Positions 1 to 5,035 are shown, counted from the first letter of the stretch. The stretch: DNA of 5,035 bases from Planctomycetota bacterium (GCA_013821615.1 JACDGQ010000283.1:1-5035); one strand, 5' to 3'. Numbers and translations: made by a program. The notes: a model not told the origin generated them from the sequence alone.

Positions 1-439
1 GCATGGTGCCGCGCGCCGCCGCGACCGCCGCCAGCCCGGCGAGGTCGCACATCCGCCCGGCGATGTGCACCGGCACCACCACATCCAGGCGCTCGCCGCA
101 GGCGGCGAGGATCTCCGGGGTCAGCAGCAGGGTGTGCGGATCGACGTCGAGCAGCACCACTTCGGCACCGAGCAGCAGCGCCTGGGTGGCGGTCGCGACG
201 AAGGTGATTGCCGGCACGCCGACGCGCGTGCCCGGCCCGATGCCCGCGACCTGGTAGAGCAGGCGCAGCGCGCTGGTGCCGTTGGCCACCGCCACCGCGT
301 ACGGCGCCCCGCTCGCCGCGCGGATCGCGGCCTCGAAGGCCTCCACCGCCGCTCCGCAGGTCAGGGCAGGCCCGCGCAGGACCTCCGCCACCGCGGCGAT
401 GTCCTCTTCGGTGATGCAATGGCGTCCGTACCCGATCAC
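1..439 (-). CDS. PseC-like DegT/DnrJ/EryC1/StrS family sugar aminotransferase (5' part; runs off the left edge)
   Basis: The 146 visible codons encode the N-terminal part of a PLP-dependent sugar aminotransferase. What is seen: the start MIGYGRHCITEED, the phosphate-pocket motif NGTSAL (residues 53-58), PAITFVAT (76-83), DVDP (98-101) and PVHIAGRMCD (123-132). The opening 'x-P/G-Y-G-R-x-x-I-T-x-E-D' and the 'PVHxAGxxCD' segment are typical of PseC, which transaminates a UDP-4-keto-6-deoxy-AltNAc intermediate in the cytoplasm during pseudaminic acid synthesis. The Schiff-base lysine would lie beyond the window edge and cannot be checked. The GTG at 439-437 was chosen because GGGGGA sits 6 nt upstream and because it gives the family's usual N-terminus; an in-frame stop at 469-467 limits any extension. 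The gene is divergent from the flagellin gene, which fits flagellin glycosylation. Alternatives are another DegT-family 4- or 3-aminotransferase (for example for legionaminic acid or O-antigen sugars). Family membership is secure; the PseC assignment is moderate. Confidence 0.8.
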   Translation of the reverse strand, partial: MIGYGRHCITEEDIAAVAEVLRGPALTCGAAVEAFEAAIRAASGAPYAVAVANGTSALRLLYQVAGIGPGTRVGVPAITFVATATQALLLGAEVVLLDVDPHTLLLTPEILAACGERLDVVVPVHIAGRMCDLAGLAAVAAARGTM

Positions 440-445
440 GTGCCG

Positions 446-451
446 TCCCCC
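446..451 (-). promoter_or_regulatory. Ribosome binding site deciding the GTG start of the aminotransferase gene
   Basis: Read on the minus strand this is GGGGGA, separated by 6 nt from the GTG at 439-437. It favours this GTG over the in-frame GTG at 457-455, which has no comparable purine tract in front of it. The resulting N-terminus also matches the short leader normal for the family. Confidence 0.55.
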
Positions 452-545
452 GGACACCAGGATGCATCACTGCGCGCGAATCCGCAACCGCCGCGCGCGC
501 GCTGGAACACTTGCAACGTCTTCCTGGCGGCCCGCAGGTGAGGCA

Positions 546-685
546 GGATAGACCAGGAGGGCGCGGAGGCGCGGAGGGAAGAGGAGTGCGAGCTGGGAGA
601 GCGGCTGCCAGCGCAGGTCGCCAACGTACCGCCCTCCAACGCCTCCTGCCTCCCCTCCGCGCCTCCGCGCCCTCCGGTTCTATCC
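546..685. repeat. Palindromic intergenic repeat element A (35-bp arms, about 70-nt loop)
   Basis: The left arm (546-580) and the reverse complement of the right arm (651-685) agree at 32 of 35 positions. Each arm starts with GGATAGA and carries GAGG followed by two tandem copies of the octamer GCGCGGAG (561-576 in the left arm). The loop is about 70 nt and has no matching strong sub-structure. If transcribed, the RNA would form a long GC-rich hairpin. The element ends about 30 bp upstream of the -24 box of the flagellin promoter, so it occupies the zone where a sigma-54 activator would normally bind. No transposase or target-site duplication is visible. Its arms align with those of element B at 2489-2611, which suggests one repeat family. 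Confidence 0.85.
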
Positions 686-715
686 GGGGCATCCACTTAG
701 CCCAGGACGCCCGCT

Positions 716-731
716 TGGCCCGCCGCTTGCG
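716..731 (+). promoter_or_regulatory. Sigma-54 (RpoN) -24/-12 promoter of the flagellin gene
   Basis: The sequence TGGCCCGCCGCTTGCG matches the RpoN consensus TGGCACG-N4-TTGCW. The diagnostic GG (717-718) and GC (729-730) are separated by exactly 10 bp. Only the A of the -24 box and the final W differ. It lies on the same strand as flagellin and 21 bp before its start codon. RpoN-dependent transcription of flagellin genes is established in several bacterial groups. The match could arise by chance in GC-rich DNA, but its position and exact spacing make a real promoter likely. The predicted transcript start is near 742. Confidence 0.7.
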
Positions 732-742
732 TTACCCCCCGC

Positions 743-746
743 GGAG
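743..746 (+). promoter_or_regulatory. Ribosome binding site of the flagellin gene
   Basis: GGAG lies 6 nt before the ATG at 753. If the sigma-54 promoter is used, this site falls within the first five nucleotides of the mRNA, giving an unusually short leader of about 11 nt. Confidence 0.6.
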
Positions 747-752
747 ACCCCC

Positions 753-2393
753 ATGTCACTCTCGATCGGTTTCAACGTCTCCGCCCAGCATGCCCACGCC
801 AACCTGGTCGCCGCCGACCGCAGCTTGAGCGACTCGATCAGCCGGCTGTCCTCGGGTCTGCGCATCAGCCGCGCCGGCGACGATCCCGCGGCCATGGTGC
901 TGGCCAACAACCTCCGCCACCACCTCAGCGGCATCACCCAGGCCAGCCAGAACAGCGAGGAAGGCGTGACCATGGTGCAGACGGCGGAGGGCTCGATGGA
1001 CCAGATCTCGGCGCTGCTCTCGCGCATGCGCACGCTCGCGGTGCAGGCGGCCAACGACGGCATCCAGGATGTCACCAGCCGCCAGGCGCTGCAGGACGAG
1101 CTCGACGCGGCGGTGGCCAGCATCACCCGCACCGCGGACAGCGCGAGCTTCGGCTCGAAGAAGCTGCTCCAGGGCGCGCTCGCCGACAACACCCTGGCGG
1201 TGCCGGCGCAGGCGCTGTTCTCCGCCTCAACCCAGAACGCCGCGCAGCTGCCGGGCGGGATCCTGGCCGGCAGCCCGCTCACCGCCACCGTCGCCGCGCC
1301 GGGCATCACCCTGGCGCGCAGCACCTATCAGACGACCCTCACCACCAATGGCGTGACCCCCGCCGCGGCCACCGCGCCGCTGCAGGGCCTGATCCAGAAC
1401 GGACAGCCGCTGACCGGCATCGCCGGCGGCACGGTGACCATCGCCGGCGCGCTCGGCAGCCGCACGCTGACGCTGCCGGCCAATGCCACGATCAACGACT
1501 TCCTCGCCCAGGTGAACGCCTTCAGCGCCCAGATCGGGGCCAAAGCCGCCTACGACGCCGGCACCGGCGCGCTCACCGTCGAGAGCACCTCCAGCGGCGC
1601 GCAGACCTTCACCATCAGCAGCAGCGACATGACCGGCGCGGGCATCGGCCTGCTCGATTCCGACACCACCGGACCGACCAACACCTTCCTCACCGCCGCG
1701 GCCGCCCAGACCATCGACCTGGCCTACACCGATGCGGCGGGCACCGTGCGCTCGCTGACGTTGACCCAGGACGGCACCTCGCCCGGCGGCCTGACCTTCA
1801 CCAACCTCGCCGGCGGTCCCGAGGCCGCGCCACCCTACACGGCGTTCGCGCCCGGCGCGTTCAGCTGGACGGTGCGGGACACCAGCGGCGGCGCGGTCGG
1901 GTCGGTCACCACGGTGCCCGCGGGCAGCTACGGCGCGACCCGCACCGGCACGACCTTCATCCAGACCGGCGCACTGGCCAACCAGACCACCACCATCGAC
2001 ATCCCGGACATGCGCGCCGCGGCCCTCGGCCACAGCGCCGGGCTGGCCGGCAGCAACCTCGGCAGCCTGCAGGATCTCAGCAACGGCCATACTCTGCTGG
2101 TCGGCGACGCGACCAGGGCGCTGCAGGTCATCGACGCGGCGATCAACGAGGTCAGCTCGGCGCGCGGCAGGCTCGGTGCGGTCCAGGCGAACGGCCTGGA
2201 GACCACGCTCAGCACGCTGCAGAGCTCGATCACCAACCTGACTGCCGCCGAGAGCAGCCTGCGCGACGTGGACTTCGCCGCGGAAAGCGCCAATTACGCG
2301 CGCAACAACATCATCTACCAGGCGGCCACGGCGATGCTCGCGCAGGCCAACCAGATCCCGCAGACGGTGCTCAAGATGCTCAACAACGGCTGA
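753..2393 (+). CDS. Flagellin (flagellar filament subunit)
   Basis: This encodes a complete 546-residue flagellin, which is exported through the flagellar type III apparatus and polymerises into the filament. The N-terminal D0/D1 region (about 1-145) carries the hallmark segments SISRLSSGLRISRAGDDPA (28-46), EEGVTMVQTAEG (69-80) and RMRTLAVQAAN (91-101). The C-terminal D1/D0 region (about 400-546) carries the ANQTTTIDIPDMRAAALG segment (409-426), a coiled helix around 455-500, the conserved SSLRDVDFAAESA (501-513) and the terminal helix ending VLKMLNNG. The centre (about 146-400) is variable and rich in Ala, Gly, Ser and Thr; residues 222-292 resemble the flagellin/FliD 'hook IN' motif. There is no cysteine and only four lysines. 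The protein is longer than minimal flagellins because of its D2/D3 region. The ATG at 753 has a GGAG site and gives the standard N-terminus. The divergent PseC-like gene suggests Ser/Thr glycosylation in the centre. It is called fliC or flaA in other species; paralogue identity cannot be settled here. Confidence 0.97.
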   Translation: MSLSIGFNVSAQHAHANLVAADRSLSDSISRLSSGLRISRAGDDPAAMVLANNLRHHLSGITQASQNSEEGVTMVQTAEGSMDQISALLSRMRTLAVQAANDGIQDVTSRQALQDELDAAVASITRTADSASFGSKKLLQGALADNTLAVPAQALFSASTQNAAQLPGGILAGSPLTATVAAPGITLARSTYQTTLTTNGVTPAAATAPLQGLIQNGQPLTGIAGGTVTIAGALGSRTLTLPANATINDFLAQVNAFSAQIGAKAAYDAGTGALTVESTSSGAQTFTISSSDMTGAGIGLLDSDTTGPTNTFLTAAAAQTIDLAYTDAAGTVRSLTLTQDGTSPGGLTFTNLAGGPEAAPPYTAFAPGAFSWTVRDTSGGAVGSVTTVPAGSYGATRTGTTFIQTGALANQTTTIDIPDMRAAALGHSAGLAGSNLGSLQDLSNGHTLLVGDATRALQVIDAAINEVSSARGRLGAVQANGLETTLSTLQSSITNLTAAESSLRDVDFAAESANYARNNIIYQAATAMLAQANQIPQTVLKMLNNG

Positions 2394-2702
2394 GCTCTCA
2401 GCGGGATTCCGGGGATTTATAGACCCCTCGTCATTCGTCGTGGATCCATTGCCCACTCGAGTCTCGTCGCTCAGAACAGCGGATGCAGGATCGAACAAGA
2501 GGAACGGAGAAACGGAGGACAGCCAAGAGAGGGCGATGCCGTTTTTCCCGATTTCGCTTTTTTTCACTGGCTCGCTGCCGTCCTCCGTTTCTCCGTTCCT
2601 CTTGTTCGATCAGGCTTCATTTTCCCGCGATGGGCGGAAAGCTTCCACTTCGGACGACGAGGAACCTAAAGATCCCGATGAGGCCAAGAAAGCCCAAGCC
2701 GA
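2394..2702. other. Convergent intergenic region downstream of flagellin
   Basis: This 309-bp gap separates the 3' ends of the flagellin gene and the leftward TPR operon. It is noticeably less GC-rich than the genes around it. It contains palindromic element B (2489-2611), whose loop holds T-runs at 2542-2546 and 2558-2564, and a pyrimidine-rich tract just after the right arm (2615-2625). No classical compact stem with a following U-run was found for either gene. The element is the best candidate for a shared transcription stop. The 2612-2702 part has no recognisable content. Confidence 0.65.
2489..2611. repeat. Palindromic intergenic repeat element B (perfect 32-bp arms, 59-nt loop)
   Basis: Positions 2489-2520 are exactly the reverse complement of 2580-2611 (32 of 32). 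Each arm carries GAGG followed by CGGAG twice with an 8-nt period (2505-2509 and 2513-2517 in the left arm), the same layout as element A but with A-rich spacers instead of GCG. The 59-nt loop (2521-2579) is T-rich in its middle. Lying between two convergent genes, it would form a strong hairpin in either transcript and may act as a bidirectional terminator or mRNA 3'-end stabiliser; that role is inferred. It could equally be a mobilised non-coding repeat of the REP/MITE kind. No transposase is visible nearby. Confidence 0.9.
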
Positions 2703-3938
2703 CTATTTCGGCGGTTCCGTCGCTGCCGCCCCGGGCGCCTTCGACACCTCCTTGGGCGCGTCCGGATCGGGGCCGAACTCCTTGACCATGGCGATGGCCT
2801 GGGCGGTCACCGGGTTCTTGGCGGGGCCGTCGGCGGCGGCGGCGGCGATCACCCGCGCGACGCGCTCCTGCTCCTTGACGAAGGCGACCTTCTTCGGGTC
2901 CTTGGCCAGATCGGGCAGGGTCTTCATGGTCTGGGCCTGCTCCCAGACCAGCTGCGCGGCGTGGAAGCGCGCCACGCACTTCTGGTCGGGCGAGCCGTAG
3001 GGCAGCACGTCGAGCTTGAGCAGCTGCAGCAACGCGTTGTCCTTGTCGCCGCCCTCCTTCAGGCACAGGCCGAGGCCGAGGCTGACCTGGGCGAGGCGCT
3101 CCGGCTGGGCCGGCGTGATCTGCAGCTCCATCTCGCGGAAGATCGCGACCGCGTCCTTGGGCTTCTTGAGCGGACCGCGCAGCGCCTCGGCGCAGTACAT
3201 CCTGAAGTGGAACCACACCTCCTGCTCGTCGAAGACGCGGAAGGTGTTCTTGCGCATGAATTCGGTGAACTTCGCGACGTTGCCCTCACCGCCGGCGATC
3301 GCGCAACGGATCGCGTAGGCGCGCGAGGCCGCGGCCGGCACACTCGACTTCTTGTCGAGGGCCTCGAGTTCGTCGGCGACCTTGACCGCGTCGGGGTTCT
3401 TGGACAGGGCATAGTCCATGCCCATGTGGTACTTGGCATCGAGCCACAGCCGGTGCGCCGCGACCGGCGGCGTGCCGGTCGGGTTGCCGGCGAAGCCGTT
3501 GACCACCCCGGCGAAGGCCTTGGCGGCGTCGGCGTATTTGCCGGCCAGTTCCCAGCACTCGCCCTCGGCGTAGCTGCCGTAGGTCTTCTCCCACTCGCGC
3601 ATGCCGGTGGCGACCTGGTTGAAGCGCTCGGCGGCGGTCTCGTAGTTGCCCGCGGCCTTCTCCTCCTCGCCACGCTTCCACGAGCCGGCCTCCATGCCGG
3701 CATAGACGATACGCACCACCTCGTTCGGCTTGAGGTGGTTGAGCGCGACGTTGTCGCCCTTGAGGGTGCGGTAGGTGATGTCGGTGGCGGTTTCGGACTC
3801 GATGTAGGCCGGCAGCGCCAGGCTGCTGCTCTTGCGATAGATCAGGTCCTTGCCGTCGCTGTCGGCGGCCACCGCCGCGCCTGCGGAGAAGCCCGTGGCG
3901 ACGAACAGCATGAGGAGGGCGGTGCGGCGCGGGGTCAT
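2703..3938 (-). CDS. Exported TPR-like repeat protein, second of a tandem paralogous pair
   Basis: This encodes 411 residues that I cannot assign to a named family. A Sec signal peptide is clear: RR at 4-5, a hydrophobic core at 7-18 and likely cleavage after the AVA at 22-24, so the protein should act in the periplasm or at the outer envelope. Residues 31-80 form a predicted beta-rich module with SET (48-50) and VVRIVY (74-79), followed by WKRGE (87-91). From there to about residue 365 the pattern is paired amphipathic helices of TPR or Sel1-like type (for example 92-110, 124-148, 161-179, 260-275, 281-307). The tail after about 370 is Pro/Ala-rich and probably disordered. The mature part has five cysteines (128, 212, 249, 292, 321), unusual for an exported protein. 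The ATG at 3938 has GGAG 5 nt upstream. The gene follows the 346-residue paralogue after 23 bp, so the two are probably co-transcribed. A scaffold or protein-interaction role is a guess from the TPR fold. Confidence 0.85.
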   Translation of the reverse strand: MTPRRTALLMLFVATGFSAGAAVAADSDGKDLIYRKSSSLALPAYIESETATDITYRTLKGDNVALNHLKPNEVVRIVYAGMEAGSWKRGEEEKAAGNYETAAERFNQVATGMREWEKTYGSYAEGECWELAGKYADAAKAFAGVVNGFAGNPTGTPPVAAHRLWLDAKYHMGMDYALSKNPDAVKVADELEALDKKSSVPAAASRAYAIRCAIAGGEGNVAKFTEFMRKNTFRVFDEQEVWFHFRMYCAEALRGPLKKPKDAVAIFREMELQITPAQPERLAQVSLGLGLCLKEGGDKDNALLQLLKLDVLPYGSPDQKCVARFHAAQLVWEQAQTMKTLPDLAKDPKKVAFVKEQERVARVIAAAAADGPAKNPVTAQAIAMVKEFGPDPDAPKEVSKAPGAAATEPPK

Positions 3939-3943
3939 GGACG

Positions 3944-3947
3944 CTCC
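3944..3947 (-). promoter_or_regulatory. Ribosome binding site of the second TPR-like gene
   Basis: Read on the minus strand this is GGAG, 5 nt before the ATG at 3938-3936. It lies inside the 23-bp gap after the preceding gene and separates this start from the open but out-of-frame sequence that continues upstream. Confidence 0.6.
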
Positions 3948-3961
3948 AGGGCGGATCGGCT

Positions 3962-5002
3962 TCACAGGGCGCCGAGGTACTTGCGGTATTCGGCACGATC
4001 CTCGTTGGAGATCGTGGAATCCTTGTCGATCTTGGCGCTGATCTCGCGGGCGAGCTTGTCGCCCGCCATCTCGACCTCGCGCTCGTTGCTGCCGAGCTTG
4101 GCGGCGAGCACGGCGTGGTCGAAGGCGACCGTCAGCTTGCCGGCGGCCGCGAGCTGGCGCGCCCACTCCAGATGAGCGCGGCACTGCGACTCGACCGCGA
4201 CGGGTGCGTAGGCGACGTGGCGCAGCGCGGCGAGGCCGTCGTCGGCCTTGCCCGCCGCGATCAGGTCGCCGGCCATGGCCAGGCCGATGTTCGCCCAGGC
4301 GGTGGGATCCTCGTCGACCTTGATCCTGCCGAGCGCCGCGGCGAGGAACGCCGCCGCCTCGGGGAATTTCTTGGCCGCGCGCAGCACCTGCGCCTGGCCG
4401 AGGATGCCGCGCATGCCGCCCTCGGGCGAGCCCCACGCCTCGGCGTTCTTGGCGAGCAGCGCGTAGTCGGCGGCGGCGCCGTCGTTGTCGCCCTTGGCGA
4501 GCTTGAGGTCGGCGCGGCGCCAGGTCGCCTCGGGCAGCTTGACGGTGGTGGGGAAGCGGTCGGTCAGTTCCTTGAGCGCGGCGAGCGCCTCGTCGACCTT
4601 CTTCTGCCGGCCGAGCAGGTCGGCGAGCGCCACCGACGAACTTACCAGCTCCCACTGGTACTTGGCGGTGGTCAGCGCCTTGCGGTACTGCTCGATGGCC
4701 TTGTCTGCCTCCTTCTGGACGCGCAGCACCTCGCCGCGCTGGAAGCTGGGGTCCTCGGCCGCGGTGTAGTCGACGCGCACGTACTTGGAGCGCGGCTTGG
4801 TCGACGCCACCGGATGGGCGCCCTTGGGGTCGCCGAGAATGAACTCGACCTGGTCGATGGTCTCGCTGGTCACCCAGGCATTGGCGACCTGCGACCCGTC
4901 GGTGAGGATGATGGTCGCGGGCGCCGGCTCGAGCGCAGCGCCGCTCGCCGCGAACGGCAGCAGCAGGCACGCGGCCAGCAGCGGGAGGGAGGTGCGCTTC
5001 AT
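3962..5002 (-). CDS. Exported TPR-like repeat protein, first of a tandem paralogous pair
   Basis: This encodes 346 residues with a Sec signal peptide: KR at 2-3, a hydrophobic core at 6-19 and probable cleavage around residues 21-23 (ASG/SGA). Residues 29-80 form a predicted beta-rich module beginning TIILTDGSQV, with SET (46-48) and YVRVDY (74-79), followed by FQRGE (87-91). Helical pairs of TPR character follow: KAIEQYRKAL (101-110), VDEALAALKELTDRFP (136-151), DGAAADYALLAK (174-185), FPEAAAFLAAALGRI (213-227) and DGLAALRHVAYAP (255-267). The C-terminus is short and charged. The gene starts in an ATGA overlap with the end of the upstream gene, which implies translational coupling. The shared N-terminal module shows it to be a diverged paralogue of the next gene. 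TPR proteins of this build usually mediate protein-protein contacts in the envelope; the partner is unknown. An LAAC tetrad at residues 9-12 could be read as a lipobox, but it lies too near the N-terminus. Confidence 0.88.
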   Translation of the reverse strand: MKRTSLPLLAACLLLPFAASGAALEPAPATIILTDGSQVANAWVTSETIDQVEFILGDPKGAHPVASTKPRSKYVRVDYTAAEDPSFQRGEVLRVQKEADKAIEQYRKALTTAKYQWELVSSSVALADLLGRQKKVDEALAALKELTDRFPTTVKLPEATWRRADLKLAKGDNDGAAADYALLAKNAEAWGSPEGGMRGILGQAQVLRAAKKFPEAAAFLAAALGRIKVDEDPTAWANIGLAMAGDLIAAGKADDGLAALRHVAYAPVAVESQCRAHLEWARQLAAAGKLTVAFDHAVLAAKLGSNEREVEMAGDKLAREISAKIDKDSTISNEDRAEYRKYLGAL

Positions 5003-5035
5003 TTGGGCTTCGCCTCGCTGGGAGTGGTCTTCTTG
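4999..5035 (-). CDS. C-terminal tail of an unidentified upstream gene (runs off the right edge)
   Basis: In the frame ending at the TGA at 5001-4999 the window edge encodes KKTTPSEAKPK followed by the stop. The stop overlaps the ATG of the next gene as ATGA. The Lys/Pro/Thr/Ser-rich tail resembles the disordered tail that ends the 411-residue TPR-like protein downstream. The fragment is too short to identify the protein. That it is a real gene end is inferred from the coupled overlap and from the following gene having only a weak ribosome binding site (GAGG 10 nt upstream of its ATG). Confidence 0.5.
   Translation of the reverse strand, partial: KKTTPSEAKPK

Larger units (their letters stand above)
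440..752. other. Divergent intergenic region between the aminotransferase and flagellin genes
   Basis: This 313-bp gap holds, from left to right, the aminotransferase ribosome binding site, about 95 bp of CG-rich sequence with no recognisable promoter for the leftward gene, the palindromic element at 546-685, a short spacer, the sigma-54 type promoter at 716-731 and the flagellin ribosome binding site. The open frames that cross it are made of the palindrome's G-rich arms and have no protein-like features. Confidence 0.7.

Noticed and set aside
440..545. A promoter for the leftward aminotransferase gene
   Set aside because: The best -35-like TTGCGG has only a poor -10 partner, and no GG-N10-GC pair was found on this strand, so nothing is supportable.
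436..828. Small open frames across the divergent gap
   Set aside because: Their sequence is mainly the palindrome arms (Arg/Gly/Ser repeats), they overlap the promoter and the flagellin start, and nothing protein-like is seen.
2411..2427. A GGGG/CCCC stem just after flagellin as an intrinsic terminator
   Set aside because: It has only 4 bp with a 9-nt loop and no U-run after it, so it is too weak to call.
1227..2567. A 446-codon open frame on the minus strand across most of the flagellin gene
   Set aside because: It is antisense to an unmistakable flagellin, its translation is low-complexity (Arg/Gly/Ala-rich) with no domain, and it runs into the palindromic element. Long antisense frames are expected in DNA with GC-rich third positions.
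2440..3000. An open frame on the plus strand after flagellin, with a charged segment around 2645-2702
   Set aside because: The charged stretch looks like a disordered tail, but the frame includes both arms of the palindrome and then runs antisense into the TPR gene. Its codon use also lacks the GC-rich third positions of the real genes.
2961..4175. A 404-codon open frame on the plus strand opposite the TPR genes
   Set aside because: It crosses the junction of both TPR genes, has no ribosome binding site or recognisable motif, and is explained by the codon bias of the opposite strand.
3939..4970. An upstream in-frame extension of the 411-residue TPR protein to about 755 residues
   Set aside because: The extension reads the 346-residue gene in the wrong frame and is Arg/Gly-rich and disordered-looking. 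The start at 3938 has both a ribosome binding site and a proper signal peptide.
4967..4978. A lipobox (LAAC, residues 9-12) in the 346-residue TPR protein
   Set aside because: The cysteine is only at residue 12 and the hydrophobic stretch continues well past it, so a standard signal peptidase I signal fits better.
1..5035. CRISPR arrays, tRNA or rRNA genes, insertion sequences
   Set aside because: No regularly spaced direct repeats, no cloverleaf or rRNA-like segments and no transposase were seen. The only repeats are the two palindromic elements.

Overview
This is a GC-rich window from a motile, diderm (Gram-negative type) bacterium. The case rests on a flagellin gene, a sigma-54 type promoter, Sec-exported TPR proteins and Shine-Dalgarno-type start sites. 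The phylum cannot be fixed from the sequence. The exported TPR pair resembles envelope clusters of Planctomycetota or Verrucomicrobiota, but that is an impression and was not tested.

Left part (1-752). The 5' end of a DegT/PseC-type sugar aminotransferase gene runs leftward off the window from a GTG start at 439. It is most likely a pseudaminic acid biosynthesis enzyme. The 313-bp divergent gap holds a long palindromic element (546-685), then a near-consensus sigma-54 promoter (-24/-12 at 716-731), then the flagellin ribosome binding site.

Middle (753-2393). A complete 546-residue flagellin gene has conserved N- and C-terminal polymerisation domains. Its Ser/Thr/Ala/Gly-rich central domain includes a stretch resembling the flagellin/FliD 'hook IN' motif. 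The neighbouring PseC-like gene suggests that the filament is O-glycosylated with a nonulosonic acid.

Convergent gap (2394-2702). A second palindromic element (2489-2611) has perfect 32-bp arms. Its arms align with those of the upstream element, sharing GGAT, GAGG and two CGGAG units 8 nt apart. Where the two elements differ, the change is nearly always mirrored on the opposite arm. They therefore look like two members of one hairpin-forming intergenic repeat family bracketing the flagellin gene.

Right part (2703-5035, minus strand). This is an operon of at least three genes: the last 11 codons of an unidentified gene, a 346-residue exported TPR-like protein that starts in an ATGA overlap with it, and a 411-residue exported TPR-like protein after a 23-bp gap. 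The two proteins share an N-terminal beta-rich module ending in an aromatic-x-R-G-E motif at the same residue numbers. They are diverged tandem paralogues, probably working together in the envelope; their function is not known to me.
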